This document shows, one piece after another, positions 36,166 through 47,264 of a stretch of DNA of 64,000 nucleotides (within the stretch, counting starts at the first letter, position 1; the number at the start of each line of letters is the position of its first letter). The translations under genes were made by a program, and so were the position numbers. The DNA lies in contig WTPW01001115.1 in the NCBI GenBank assembly GCA_009809945.1, positions 57,999-121,998 of the forward strand, written 5' to 3'. The stretch comes from Gigaspora margarita (lineage: Eukaryota > Glomeromycota > Glomeromycetes > Diversisporales > Gigasporaceae). The notes beneath the pieces were generated by a model, which did no database searches, was not told where the DNA came from, and saw only the letters and a program-made list of their open reading frames with translations.

Positions 36166-37360
36166 TATATTTTTTTCTGTTTATTATATATTTTATGCTT
36201 ATTATATATTTTTTAATAGATTTATATATCTAGTTATAATTAAAAGTATTGCTATATAAAATTTAATAAAAATTTGATATCAAAAAAAAATAAAATTAAT
36301 AAAATATGTATCATTAATAAGATAATCAATTAAATAGATAGGATTTACCTGTAATAGATCTAGTACTTTGTAACTATATTTAGTACATGATCAAACTTAA
36401 TTTTCTATTAATTTTTAAAATTAACTACTTAATTAATTATAATATTTTAACTTCTGGGCTACTTGTTTTAGAAAACTTATAGTTTTATATAGCTTTTTAA
36501 ATTTTATACATTTTTTTTTAAAATTTGTAATTGCTAGTTTAACCTAACTTTTAGTGCATTTACTAGTAGTTTTATAAAATATTTTTGATTATAAAAAATT
36601 TTTTACTAAATAAATTTATATAAACTATTAATAAAGTTATAAATATAAGTTTTTAGTTTTGATTATAAATTTCATTAAGATTGGATTAATATATAAGAAA
36701 ATATATAAGTAATCTAACTTTAAAATTTTTTAAAATTTTTATTAGTAAAACCTAGCATGGAGAACTTTTGATTCTGATGATTTCTGGGATCGATGTTACA
36801 CAAGTATTTATATAGAATGGTAGTATAAAACCAGAATTTTCGGGTATAAGATAACTTTAAAAAAACCATTCCAATCACGCAATACTTAACTAATAAAATA
36901 GCTTTGTAGAGAATGTCTTTTCAAGAAACTGAAGTTGCATCGTGCTGCATCGCGCTGCATCACACTAGAAAAGGTCATTCTTTTAACAGTTGAAGTACTA
37001 TCTACTCTATAGTAAGAGGTAATAAAAGTATATTTTACCACTCAATTCACAAAGTCAACATTGTTTTTCAGTTTTTTCTTATTTGTTATTATTAAAATAA
37101 TTAACTCGTGAATTTTATTATAACATTTACAGACTGTTTTCAAAATATGCATATTCTTCAAAAGATATTTAATTTAATAGAAGTTGTTTGATTATATATG
37201 ATAAAAAGTTTAAGAATATTAATAAAGAATGTGTAGCTTCTTATTAAAAACTTTTCTAATAAAGTTTCTATGCTTGTAAATTGGTTTATAACCTGGGTGA
37301 AGAGTTTTATTCTTCTAAAATGCGACTTAATTTACTTTGAAGTTAAACTATAAAAGAAAT

Positions 37361-37860
37361 AACATATCAGCAGATCAGTGTAACATATCAGCTCGACCAA
37401 TCATGATTGAGGATTATCAAAAAAATTTTACATGAAAATTTATTATGAAGCGAGTTTTTACAAAAACAGCCTTTTTAACCAGTTTTGTATTTATAATTAA
37501 GTATGTAGAAAATTATGAAATTCATGTATTTAATTATAAGCCAAAAGTAGATTAAAAAGGCCATTTTTTTGAAAATTCGCTTCCAAATTTACCCTTGATA
37601 GTTACCAACCCATCTTTCAATGCCCAACCCATCCTAAAACACTTGAGTATTTCAACAAACAGTAAAAGAACTTTTTCTACAGCTTAGCATAGCTCTTTTA
37701 TTGGATTTTATTGGTTTTTTAAATTGTCTAGATGTCTAAAAGGCTCTTTTGTTAGTTGCAACAAGTACTTCGTTTGTTAGTTTTTCAATGTTACTTAGGA
37801 GCAAATTTTTGTGTAACAGTTTATTGAAAAAAGACCCAAATACGCTAATCTGCTGATATG
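37361..37860. repeat. Inverted-repeat element, CATATCAGCAGAT ends
   Basis: ACATATCAGCAGATCAG at the left and CTAATCTGCTGATATG at the right are inverted. An inner foldback spans about 37447-37588 (GAAGCGAGTTTTT and AAAATTCGCTTCC). No ORF with a domain. Confidence 0.5.
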
Positions 37861-38748
37861 ATAATATATGAATTATGCCTGTGATTGTCTGTGTAGTTCA
37901 ATAATTATCTATCTGTATATATCATGTGCTGAAAATGTGATTTCTGATTGGGCAATTGCTGTATCAAAAATCCTGTGCTTTTCTGAAAAATGTGAAAGTT
38001 CTCCATGCTGTAAATCCTATATCCAAATTTATATATATAAACTAGATGTAAATTTTTTAAAAGATAAAGTAATATAACTTTGAAATATACTATTTTAGTA
38101 TTAAAGAAATTTTTGTAATTAGAATTAGATATTAAATATTTATAATTTTAATTAAGAATTTAAAAAATTAAATCAGTAAATAATTTTTTAAACTCTAGTT
38201 ACTATGTAAAGTAATAATTTGCAAAATTTTTAAAAAAAGCTTATAATATGAGTAATAATTTTTATAATATGACTAATAATAATTTTTTTTATAATTTTTT
38301 ATTTATTGAAGCTTTTAATTTGCAAAATATATAATAAAATATAATTATAATTAACTTTACAAATGTACGAAAACTAGTACATTGAAAATTACAAAAAAAT
38401 ACAATATATAAAAAAAAATTTTTATAAAGCTTCATTATTAATTTTTAAAAAAATACTGCTAAACAATTTTTGAATACTTATTAGATTTTTGTATATAAAA
38501 AAAATTAACTACTAATTTTTTTAAATTTTTAATGCATTTTTTAAAATGTACTAAATCTAGTACAAAGAGTAAATCCAATCCATTAATAATCTAAAAATTA
38601 AAGAAAAGTTAATATTTGTATAATTATAAATAGGCTTAATATTATAAACTTACTAGCAGGAACATTGACAAGATCAATAGGTTACTTGTTAAAAGCAATT
38701 CTTGATTATAAATTACAAAGTAAATTAGTTGTATTTTTAGTTTAATGA

Positions 38749-40025
38749 TTATTTTAAATAATACTTTAAATAAATACCATTTATTGTATTTGAAATAGTT
38801 TTTATACTAATCATTTTGCTAGTGTACATATGATCAGAATGCTTCTGAGGAATTATTGGTAATGTTTTAATAATTTTATCAGCATTTAAAAACTGCTTTT
38901 TAATTTCATTTTCACTATCTGAAGCCAGTATTTTGAGCCAATCATTGACTTTTCGACAAATATCCCAAGCATTGGGTCGTTTTTGTGGATCTGAATTCAA
39001 GCACTTATTTGCTAATTCAATGTAACAATCAGGAGTTCCTGAAGAAAATTTTGGTCGTAATCCATTGTAAATTTTGATAGCAAGTGCAACATCAAATTTA
39101 TAACCATCGAAAGGCCTTTGACCGGTTGTTATTTCAGCCATAATAATACCAAAACTATAGATATCCGCTGCTCGCGTAAATTGTTTTTCACCTGATAAAA
39201 TTTCTGGAGCAACATAAGGCATGACTCCAAATATAACGCTGTTCGCGATATTTTCATCTACCATTTTAGATAATCCTAGATCAGAGACGTATGAAGTACC
39301 TTTATGGTGAAGAATATTACCACTATGAAAATCAGCGTGAATATAACCCGCATCATGAATTCGTGCTAGGTCTTTTGATATATTTCTTAGTTGTTTTAAC
39401 TTAAATTCCAATGTAAATTTATTAAAATTTGAATGTAAGAGCTTATGAATATTTCCACCATTAGCATACTGAAATACCATGAAATATTCATTGGTTTTTG
39501 AGTCACAAGTTAAACCATATATCTGAAGCCCACTACCATATGATCTACATCGAACGTGATTTTTAAACTTATAGAGAATATAAATGGATTAGTTTGATAT
39601 GTTATTATATACGTTATAGAACACAACTTTAACCTACCTCGCTTAAAAAGTTAATAGAATTTTGATTTGTCTTTGAACTAGACAATGTCTTTAGTGCTAC
39701 GGTGCTATTTGGTTCACGCGATCTATTATAGGAATTAGTGTCACCTATCTTCTGAATTTTTCGTATGCCATCCGACCAGATTGCTTTATATATAGATCCA
39801 AATCCTCCTTTACCAATTAATTCAATATCGTATAGCTTATCAAATGGAATCCACTCAATTATGTTTTCATATGCAAAGGTTCTAAGTTGAGATGCTTTCA
39901 TGCAATCATCAATATACTTATTTCCACATGTCCACTGTGTTGCAATGTCAGGGTCACATGTCTGACACCATGCTTCATTCGTGTTGTATTCATTACAATA
40001 TGCACACTTTCCAAATTTAGAATTC
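38749..40025 (-). CDS. TKL-type protein kinase, two main exons (apparently intact)
   Basis: Ser/Thr (or dual) protein kinase of the large glomeromycotan TKL family. Exon 40025-39638 encodes a Cys-rich lead-in (GKCAYC, WCQTC, DPDIATQ, GNKYIDD), then the glycine loop IGKGGFGSIYKAIW and VALK with the ATP-binding Lys. A 70-bp intron (donor GTAGGT at 39637-39632, acceptor TATAAG ending at 39568) separates it from exon 39567-38749. That exon carries FKNHVRCR, IYGLT, the hinge MVFQYANGGN, the catalytic loop IHADFHSGNIL, SDLGLSK in place of DFG, VAPE, DIYSFGIIMAEITTGQRPF and QKRPNAW. The frame is continuous across the splice (129 codons plus 273 with stop). The HRD Arg is replaced by Ala (HAD). I recall this as common in these fungi; it would make activation-loop phosphorylation dispensable. 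The exon starts in phase 2 at an AAAG acceptor, so a 5' exon must exist; the best candidate is the Sel1 exon at 45220-44802 via the array between. Pathway and substrate unknown. Confidence 0.93.
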
Positions 40026-42165
40026 CTTTATAATCATAAAAATATAATATTTGATTTCGCATTTTGCCATTAAGTTTTAAGTTTTATATCGAATGTAAAT
40101 AAGTTTGTACTCACCGGCTAAATTAATACAAATGAAGGCATTGCGTAATGATAAATAAGTTATTTATATTCTTGATTTGCGAGTTTGTATATTTCAAAGC
40201 CAGTAATTTATCTTTATACTCACTTGCTAAATGAAATTATTAATACAATTATTAATGCAAATGAAGTGTTTTGAATGATATTACATGTTGGTAAATAAGT
40301 ATTTATATTATTATCTGTGAATTTATTTGGCTATCACTTTAAGTAATAAATGGTCTTCATACTTACCCACTAAATGAGAATGAAATGATTGAAGGGAATT
40401 TTTTACGTAATGGTAAATAAGTACATTACTTATGCTCTGGATTTGTGAACTTATTTAGCGTTTGATTCCACCGTTAATAAACTATATTTATACTCACTCG
40501 CTGAATTAAGTGATTAATTTTATTAAAATGATTTTATTGTATACGTAATGATAAATAAAGTAATTATGATCTTGTTTTTCTAGTTTGAATTCCAATAATT
40601 TATAATTAACTTTTTATACTCACAAGCTGAATGAAAGATTCAAAGGATAGTAAATAAGTATTTATGTTTTTGATTTGTGACTTTTTTTTCTGAATTTTCA
40701 AAGATCAATGAATGTCTTTATACTCACTGGCTACTGTATATTAATGCGAATGAAATTATTTGAAAGGTAATATGTAAAGATTTTTGCTCTTTATTGTGAT
40801 CTTGTTTTAATTCCAATGATTAATAGGTGATCTTTGTACCTACCGACTAAATTTGAATGAAATGATTTGAAGGACATTACGTGAATAAATATGTTCTTTT
40901 AAAGATTAAAAAGACTTTTTTACTCACAGGCTAAATAAAAGATTAATGGAACGAAATTATTTGTAAGGGTAAATAAGCATTTATGTTCTTGTTTTGTGAC
41001 TTTTTGCTGATTTTAATTCTAACGGCTAATAAATAATCTTATACTCACAATCTGAATGAAATGATTTAGGATATTATGTAATAAATAAGTATTTATGGTT
41101 TTGATTTGTGAACTTGTTTTATTGATTTTTTTAATTCCGATGATAATAAATGTCTTTATACTCACTCGCTGAATGAAATAATTAATGAGTTGAGAAATAT
41201 TAAAATAAGACCATAGGGATATTAATTTCAATGATCATCAAATGATCTTTATACTCACTTGCTAAATGAAATAATTAGAGCGAAATTATTTATGAATTTG
41301 CTTTGTTGATTTTAATTACAATGATTAACAAATGATCTATATACTCACTCGCTGAGTAAAATGATTAATGCGAATGAAATTATTTGAAAAGTATTAAGTA
41401 ATGGTAAATATATATATATGCATTGAATTATGAGCTTTTTAATTCCATCGATTACTAAATGTTTTTATACTCACATACTAAATTAATGAGAATGAAATTA
41501 TTTGAAGAATTACATAATGTTAAATAAATATTTATACTCTTGATTTGTAACCTTGTTTACTGATTTTAATTCTGTAATTCCAATGATTAATAAGAGATCT
41601 TTAAACTTACTCGCTAAATAAATCATTAACGTGAATAATGTGATTAACAGGTATTACATAACAGTAAATAAGTATTTCATTTGCTGATATTAATTCCAAT
41701 CGTCTGTATACTTACTGACTAAATACGAATAAATTGGTTTGAATGGCATTTACGAAATGGTAAATGAGTATTTGCATTCTTAGGTGTGTTTTTGATTCCA
41801 TAATTTAATAAATTATATATTATACTTACTCGCTGAATAAATAATTAATAAAAAATTTAAAAAGTATTACGTAATGGTAAATAAGTATTTATGCTCTTGG
41901 TTTGTGAAGTTGTTCACCGATTTTATTTCTAATCAATTAACAAATGATCTCTATACTCACCCGCTAAATTAATATTAATAAATAATTTGAAATGTATTAG
42001 GCAAATAAATATTTATTTTCTTAATTGTTAATTTGGTTTAAGTCCAATGATCAATAAATAATCTTATACTCACGTGCTGAATGAAATTAATAATGCGAAT
42101 GAAATGGTAAATAAGGATTTGTTCTTTATGATTTGCAGGCTTTAATTCCAATAATTAATAATAGA

Positions 42166-42383
42166 ATGTGTGTCTAAATTATTTTTAAAAAATACTCTCG
42201 ACAAACGTTTGGAGCTGCCACATATTTATATAAAATTTTTTGAAATAACTATACTACATGATGCATTTTGGTGGATTTCAAAAAATTTCGACAAATATAA
42301 AAATTTTCTACAACTACGAAAAACTATTTAGGCTGACTAAATGCTATAATAATGTCTTATTAAGATGCAACTTAGACACACAT
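42166..42383. mobile_element. MITE in a spacer of the array, GTGTGTCTAA ends
   Basis: Inverted ends ATGTGTGTCTAA and TTAGACACACAT. The 337-bp unit interval here becomes about 120 bp when it is removed. Target duplication not resolved. Confidence 0.65.
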
Positions 42384-42828
42384 GTATTAATAAATGATCA
42401 TTATACTCACCGACTATTTTTAATCAATGCGAATGAAATAATTTGTAAAGGCAAATTTGTTAAATTGTTTAACTACTTTAATTCAAATGACTAATAAATA
42501 GCTTGTATTCTCACCGGCTAAATAAATGAAATGATTTGAAGGTATATACGATTGCAAATATTGTTTTTAACCCCAAAGATTAGTAAATGATCTTTATACT
42601 AACCGACTAGATTAATACAAATAGAATGATTTAAAGAATATTACATAATGAAAAATAAGTTTTTATGCGACTTGTTTTATTGATTTTAATTCCAATGATT
42701 AATACTGATTTTTATACTCACAAGCTAAATGAGATAATTAATGTGAATGAGATAAATTGTCCAATAAGTTTTCATGTTTTTTATTTGTGAACTTGTCTCG
42801 ATTATTTTAATTCCGATAAAGATTAAAA

Positions 42829-42957
42829 ACTTTAATCCAGATTTATTTTTTAAATTCAGATTTAAATTTAATTCTTGATTTATTAAATCCGGATATATAA
42901 ACACTATGTTACGTCATATCATCTAACATAGTATAAATCCGGATTGAGGTGTTAACT
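42829..42957. mobile_element. Small inverted-repeat insert in a spacer of the array
   Basis: AACTTTAATCCAGATTTA and TAAATCCGGATTGAGGTGTT are inverted, and TATTAAATCCGGATATA lies inside. The words match the ATCCGGATT family seen at 5527-6779 and 35949-36165. The unit interval returns to the normal size if it is removed. Confidence 0.6.
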
Positions 42958-43211
42958 TTATTCCAATGTTAATATATGATCTTTATACTCACCGGCTAAA
43001 TTAATATGATGAATGTTACGTAATAGCAATAAGCATTTATGTCTTGATTTGTAAACTTGTTTTTGTTAACTTTAATCCCAATGATTAATGGTGATTTATA
43101 CTCACTAACTAAATTGAAGCGAATGGAATTATTTGAAAGGTATTATGTAATGGTGTATACATAAGAATTTATGTTTATTTTTGAAGTTGTTTTGTCTAAT
43201 TTGATTCCAAT

Positions 43212-43611
43212 TAGTGTTCTGATCGGGTCATAAGTCATGTTTAATGTGAACAATACTATAATGTTTTTTTAAAAAAACCGACAACCCAGAACTTTACTAC
43301 AGACTAAACCTTTCCTTATCTTACCAATTAAAGCAGGAACAAATTTATATGAATTTTTTGCTATCATATGATGAAGATTTTAATAAGCGAGATTTTGAGT
43401 TACGATGATTTTCGAAATAATGACATTACATCTGATTTTGTGGCTTGAATCTTCTAAAATTCTAAATTGCAGCTGAAAATAATCTTTTAATTTATAATTA
43501 CTTTTATTAAGGCTAATCGAAGCGAGCAGAAGACTTAAATTACATATCTTTTCAGACGAGTTGAGGCTTTAACCCGAAGTTTTTTTTTTACCGGACCCGT
43601 TCAGAACGCTA
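43212..43611. mobile_element. hAT-type MITE in a spacer of the array
   Basis: A 400-bp element with ends TAGTGTTCTGATCGGGTC and GGACCCGTTCAGAACGCTA. The flanks attccaat (43204-43211) and attcaat (43612-43618) look like an 8-bp duplication that lost one base on the right; ATTCCAAT is part of the array unit. No transposase. Confidence 0.75.
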
Positions 43612-44797
43612 ATTCAATGATAAATAAAGATACTCACTTGCTGAATGAAATAATTAACATGATAGTAAATAAGTATTTATATTCTTGCTTTATTGGCTTA
43701 TGTTGTGTTTTAATCCCGCCGTTTAATAAATTATTTTTTATACTCACTTACTGAAATTATTTGAAAGTAATTATGTCTCTTATTTGTGATCTTGTTTGGC
43801 TAATTTTAATTCCAATGATTAATAAATGATTTTAATACTCACCGACTAAATTCATTCGAATGAAATGATTTGAAGGGTATTTTCGTAATTATTATTTATA
43901 TTAATTTGTAAACTTTGTGTTTTTAACTTCGTATTTAATAAATTGTATTATACTCACTCACTGAACGAAATAATTAATGTGAGTGAAATGATTGAAGACA
44001 ATTACGTAATAGGTATTTATGAACTTTCTTGAATGACTTAATTTTAATGGTTAATAAATTAATAAATGATCTTTGCACTCACCGACTAAATTAATTATTT
44101 TAGAGGTATTATTGTAATGTAATAATAGTAAGTAAAGATTTATATCTTGCTTTGTGGACTTATTTTGTCGTTTTAAATTCTGCTTTTCTATAAAGTTTAT
44201 TGATACTCACTCACTGAATGAAAGGATTGAAAATTTTAAGTATTTTATGCTCTGATTTCTGGGCTTGTTTTTTTAATTTCAATGAATAATAATCTTAATA
44301 CTCACTAACTATGGGTGGAAAGATATTACATAATAATAAATAGGTATTTATGTATTGATTTATGAGCTATAAATGATCTTCATACTCACAAGCTGAATGG
44401 AGTAATTAGTCAAATGCAATTATTAGAATGTATTACACAAATACTATTTTTAATTTAACTTGTTTTGATGATCTTAATTCATAAATAATAATAAATGATC
44501 GCTATGTTTACCCACTAAGTTAGCACAAATGAAATGATTGGGGATTCATAATTGTAATTAAATATTTTTGTCCTTGTCTTGTGATCTTGTTTCGTTGTTT
44601 TAATTCTGATGATTAATAAATGTCTTTATACTCACGGGCTAAATTACACAATAATGAATAAGTATTTAGTTTGATATATAAATTAAAGGTTACATTTATA
44701 CTTACTCGCTAATAATTAAAATTGAATAATTTAAATTGCATAATATTTACAATTTTTAAAATAAAAAACTTATATTGTGAAAAAATTAATGAACAAC

Positions 44798-45220
44798 TTA
44801 CTTTTTGATCCATTCCCAATATTTATTTTCATTCTTCTCTACGCTAACTCCGTAATAGTAGCATGCAGCAGTTTTGAAAATTCCCATGGCATTATCTGCT
44901 TCTGCAGATTTCAGATAATATGTAAACGCTTTATGCTTATCCATTTCAACTCCAATTCCTAAATAATAACAATAGCCAACTTGATACATTCCTCTAGAAT
45001 TACCCATGTCTGCAGATTTTTGATAACATATGAAGGCCTTATTTTTATTCTTTTCAACCCCAATTCCGTATTCGTAACAATAACCGAGCCAATACATTCC
45101 TTCTGGATCATTCATATCTGTCGATTTCTGACAATAAATAAAACTTAGTTGATTAAAATCATCATTAATTTGAGAATTATCTTTTTCTAATCGTTTTTCC
45201 GTTAAATCTTTATTTGCCAT
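44798..45220 (-). CDS. Sel1-like repeat protein / 5' exon of a Sel1-TKL kinase gene
   Basis: The frame encodes three Sel1-like (TPR-related) repeats. About residues 42-75 contain MYWLGYCYEYGIGVEKN..KAFICYQKSA, residues 78-111 are similar (MYQVGYCYYLGIGVE..KAFTYYLKSAE), and 114-138 form a partial third (GIFKTAACYYYGVSVEKN). An N-terminal 35 residues are polar, with no signal peptide or membrane segment. Sel1 repeats are scaffolds for protein-protein contacts. Read straight through, the frame stops at TAA 44800-44798, but that stop overlaps a perfect donor, AAAAA|GTAAGT (44801-44796). Splicing there ends the exon at 44802 in phase 2, exactly matching the phase of the kinase exon at 40025. I therefore favour a 5' exon of the kinase gene. 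The alternative is a short free-standing Sel1 protein ending ...WEWIKK. The start is the first ATG of the frame (45220). Confidence 0.88.
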   Translation of the reverse strand: MANKDLTEKRLEKDNSQINDDFNQLSFIYCQKSTDMNDPEGMYWLGYCYEYGIGVEKNKNKAFICYQKSADMGNSRGMYQVGYCYYLGIGVEMDKHKAFTYYLKSAEADNAMGIFKTAACYYYGVSVEKNENKYWEWIKK

Positions 45221-46190
45221 TTTATGAAAAAAATGTATTTTGCACCATATCGATACTATATATTTATTCTACATACGATGGCTTTATAGCATAAATTACC
45301 TAGTTGGCAAATAATGCTGTGCGAATATTAATTAATTCAGTAATTAATTACTAGTTTGACCCGTCATTTCCAAATATGGAGGCTATCAAAGCGCGTGCAC
45401 TTATTTGTGCGAGTGATAACAAATTCGGAACGGGAAATTAGCCAATTGGAGAACGTAAAATGTTGTGTCCCTGATCAGCCCGACACGTACAAGAAAACGA
45501 GTGTTGAAACATGTCTTGGGGCACTAATTGAAAATGACGAGAATGAAATTTTACATATAAAACTGATTTTTTATTACTATAGTATCTAACCCTAACTTCC
45601 TAACCCTAAATTTTTAATTTCACGTTGAATTTCCTTTTTTTGGACTTGTGTCACTCGCAAAATAATCAAAGCGGAGTGAATTTAAAAATAGATGTTTATT
45701 TAATAAGTAATAATATTTACCAACTGTTTTTCAATTTTCTTATTTGGGAAATTTACATTGACTGACAATCAAATCACAAATATTTATAAAAGCCGTAAAT
45801 ACCTGTCGTGGAGCAATAATAAAAATGTCGGGATAACAATTTAGCTTATAAATTTTGCATAATCTCTAATCCTAACCCTAACCTTTACCCTAATTTTAAT
45901 TATTTCGCTTTAAATATACTTCCAAATAAGGGAGACGTCTAAAGCGGGGGCAATTCATATTTCTTAATAATTTTCTCGATTAACTTTAGGTTATGGCCAT
46001 CTTATATTAGGGATAGGTTGGATTTTAGATAGTTATATATAAGCAAAATTGCCTTCCCGATATTTTTACTTAACCTATCTGAGGTAGGTTAGACTACCGT
46101 TTTTTGTATTTTTAGGTTTTTCGTTTTTTGCTTCGCCAGCGATCTTCAAAAATCTGTAATTTGATTGGCTGTGATCACGTGAATTACCCC
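45221..46190. other. Upstream region of the Sel1 exon, with diverged repeats
   Basis: The probable promoter of the minus-strand gene lies here, but no box is assignable with confidence. Diverged copies of a segment with TTTCCAAATA.GG followed by CTAAAGCG occur near 45368, 45932 and (inverted) 47265-47290. CCCTAA words at 45588-45612 and 45865-45890 are too short to be telomeric. Confidence 0.5.
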
Positions 46191-46199
46191 GCTTTAGAC

Positions 46200-47264
46200 G
46201 CAAATCTTACGTTTTTGATACTCCTGCACTTACTTTTTTGATACTGATCGACATGAAAATCCCAGTAAAAATAAGAATTTTCAAAACTTTGAACGAAGCT
46301 AACTTGGCAACCATAAGACCAAATTTGGTGAACCTTTTTTTATTTGAATTCTATGGCTTCATAGAATTCAAATAAAAAAAATTCATCGAATTTAGTCAAG
46401 TGGTTGTCGAGTTATCTTCGCTCAAAGTCAGAGAAAATCAAAACGCCTATCAAAATAGAAGCTGCGCCAAATTTTTTATCTAACTTTGAGCGAAGATACC
46501 TCGACAACCATCAGACCAAATTTGATAAAACTTTTTTTTTGAATTCTATAGCTTCATATAATTCAAATAAAAAAATTTTTATCGAATTTAGTCAAGTGGT
46601 TGTCAAGATATCTTCGCTCAAAGTTAGAAAAAAATCAAAACAACTATCAAAATAGAAGCTGCGCCGAAGATGTCTTACCGACCATCTAATCGAATCCGAT
46701 AAAACTTTTTTATTTGAATTCTATGGCTTTATAAAATTCATATAAAAAAAAGTTTTATCGAATTTGGTTAGATGGTCGTCAAGATATCTTCGCTCAAATT
46801 TAGAAAAAATTTTGGCGCAGCTTCTATTTTGATGGTTTTGACTTTGAGCGAAGATATCTTGACAACCACTTGACTAAATACGATAAAAATTTTTTTATTT
46901 GAATTATATGAAGCTATAAAATTCAAAAAAAAGCTTTATCAAATTTGGTCAGATGGTTGTCAAGGTATCTTCGCTCAAAGTTAGATAAAAAATTTGGCGC
47001 AGCTTCTATTTTGATAGGCATTTTGATTTTCTCTGACTTTGAGCGAAGATAACTCGACAACCACTTGACTAAATTCGATGAATTTTTTTTTTATTTGAAT
47101 TCTATGAAGCCATAGAATTCAAATAAAAAAAGTTTTACCAAATTTGGTCTTATAGTTGCCAAGATATCTTCGCTCAAAGTTTTGAAAATTCTTATTTTTA
47201 CTGGATTTTATGTCGATCAGTATCAAAAAAGTAAGTGCAGGAGTATCAAAAACGTAAGATTTGC
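46200..47264. mobile_element. Mutator-like foldback element (9-bp target duplication)
   Basis: A 1,065-bp element flanked by a perfect 9-bp duplication, gctttagac (46191-46199 and 47265-47273), typical of Mutator-like elements. Inverted ends start GCAAATCTTACGTTTTTGAT and extend for well over 100 bp. The interior is a series of alternating inverted copies of GAGCGAAGATATCTTGACAA and of palindromic TTTGAATTCTATGGCTTCAT, so almost the whole element can fold back. No transposase. The outer words match the element at 1478-2463. Confidence 0.92.

Larger units (their letters stand above)
35197..38748. other. AT-rich stretch without a gene
   Basis: It holds a single TIR-like copy (35634-35665, shared with 62190), a small element with ATCCGGATT words (35949-36165), a 10-bp triplicate GCATCGYGCT (36938-36966), a foldback at 37361-37860 and the 3' flank of the kinase gene. 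No other coding sequence is seen. Confidence 0.65.
40107..44801 (-). other. Array of 35 AG-NNN-GTRAGT units: putative 3-nt microexons
   Basis: Degenerate tandem units (about 70-145 bp once later insertions are discounted) lie between the Sel1 exon donor and the kinase exon acceptor. On the minus strand every unit contains TYAG, three bases, then a donor: GTGAGT in 26 units, GTAAGT in 5, one each GTAGGT, GTTAGT, GTAAAC and GTGAGA. Triplets in transcription order (lowest coordinate): 44706 CGA, 44636 CCC, 44512 TGG, 44390 CTT, 44306 TTA, 44211 TGA, 44083 TCG, 43958 TGA, 43843 TCG, 43748 TAA, 43638 CAA, 43106 TTA, 42993 CCG, 42722 CTT, 42604 TCG, 42515 CCG, 42411 TCG, 42074 CAC, 41961 CGG, 41830 CGA, 41716 TCA, 41611 CGA, 41475 TAT, 41349 CGA, 41259 CAA, 41166 CGA, 41049 ATT, 40928 CCT, 40844 TCG, 40728 CCA, 40624 CTT, 40498 CGA, 40367 TGG, 40224 CAA, 40115 CCG. 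Spacers are of small fungal intron size. Intervening sequence (TTAATTCCAATGATTAATAA on the plus strand) is conserved only loosely. Use as exons is inference. Confidence 0.75.

Noticed and set aside
40107-44710. CRISPR-like appearance of the regularly spaced repeat array
   Set aside because: The units are degenerate, the invariant part is only a splice-like core, no cas genes exist and the surroundings are eukaryotic.
45356-45589. 77-codon plus-strand frame upstream of the Sel1 exon
   Set aside because: It lies in a diverged repeat found again near 45930 and 47270; no recognisable domain.
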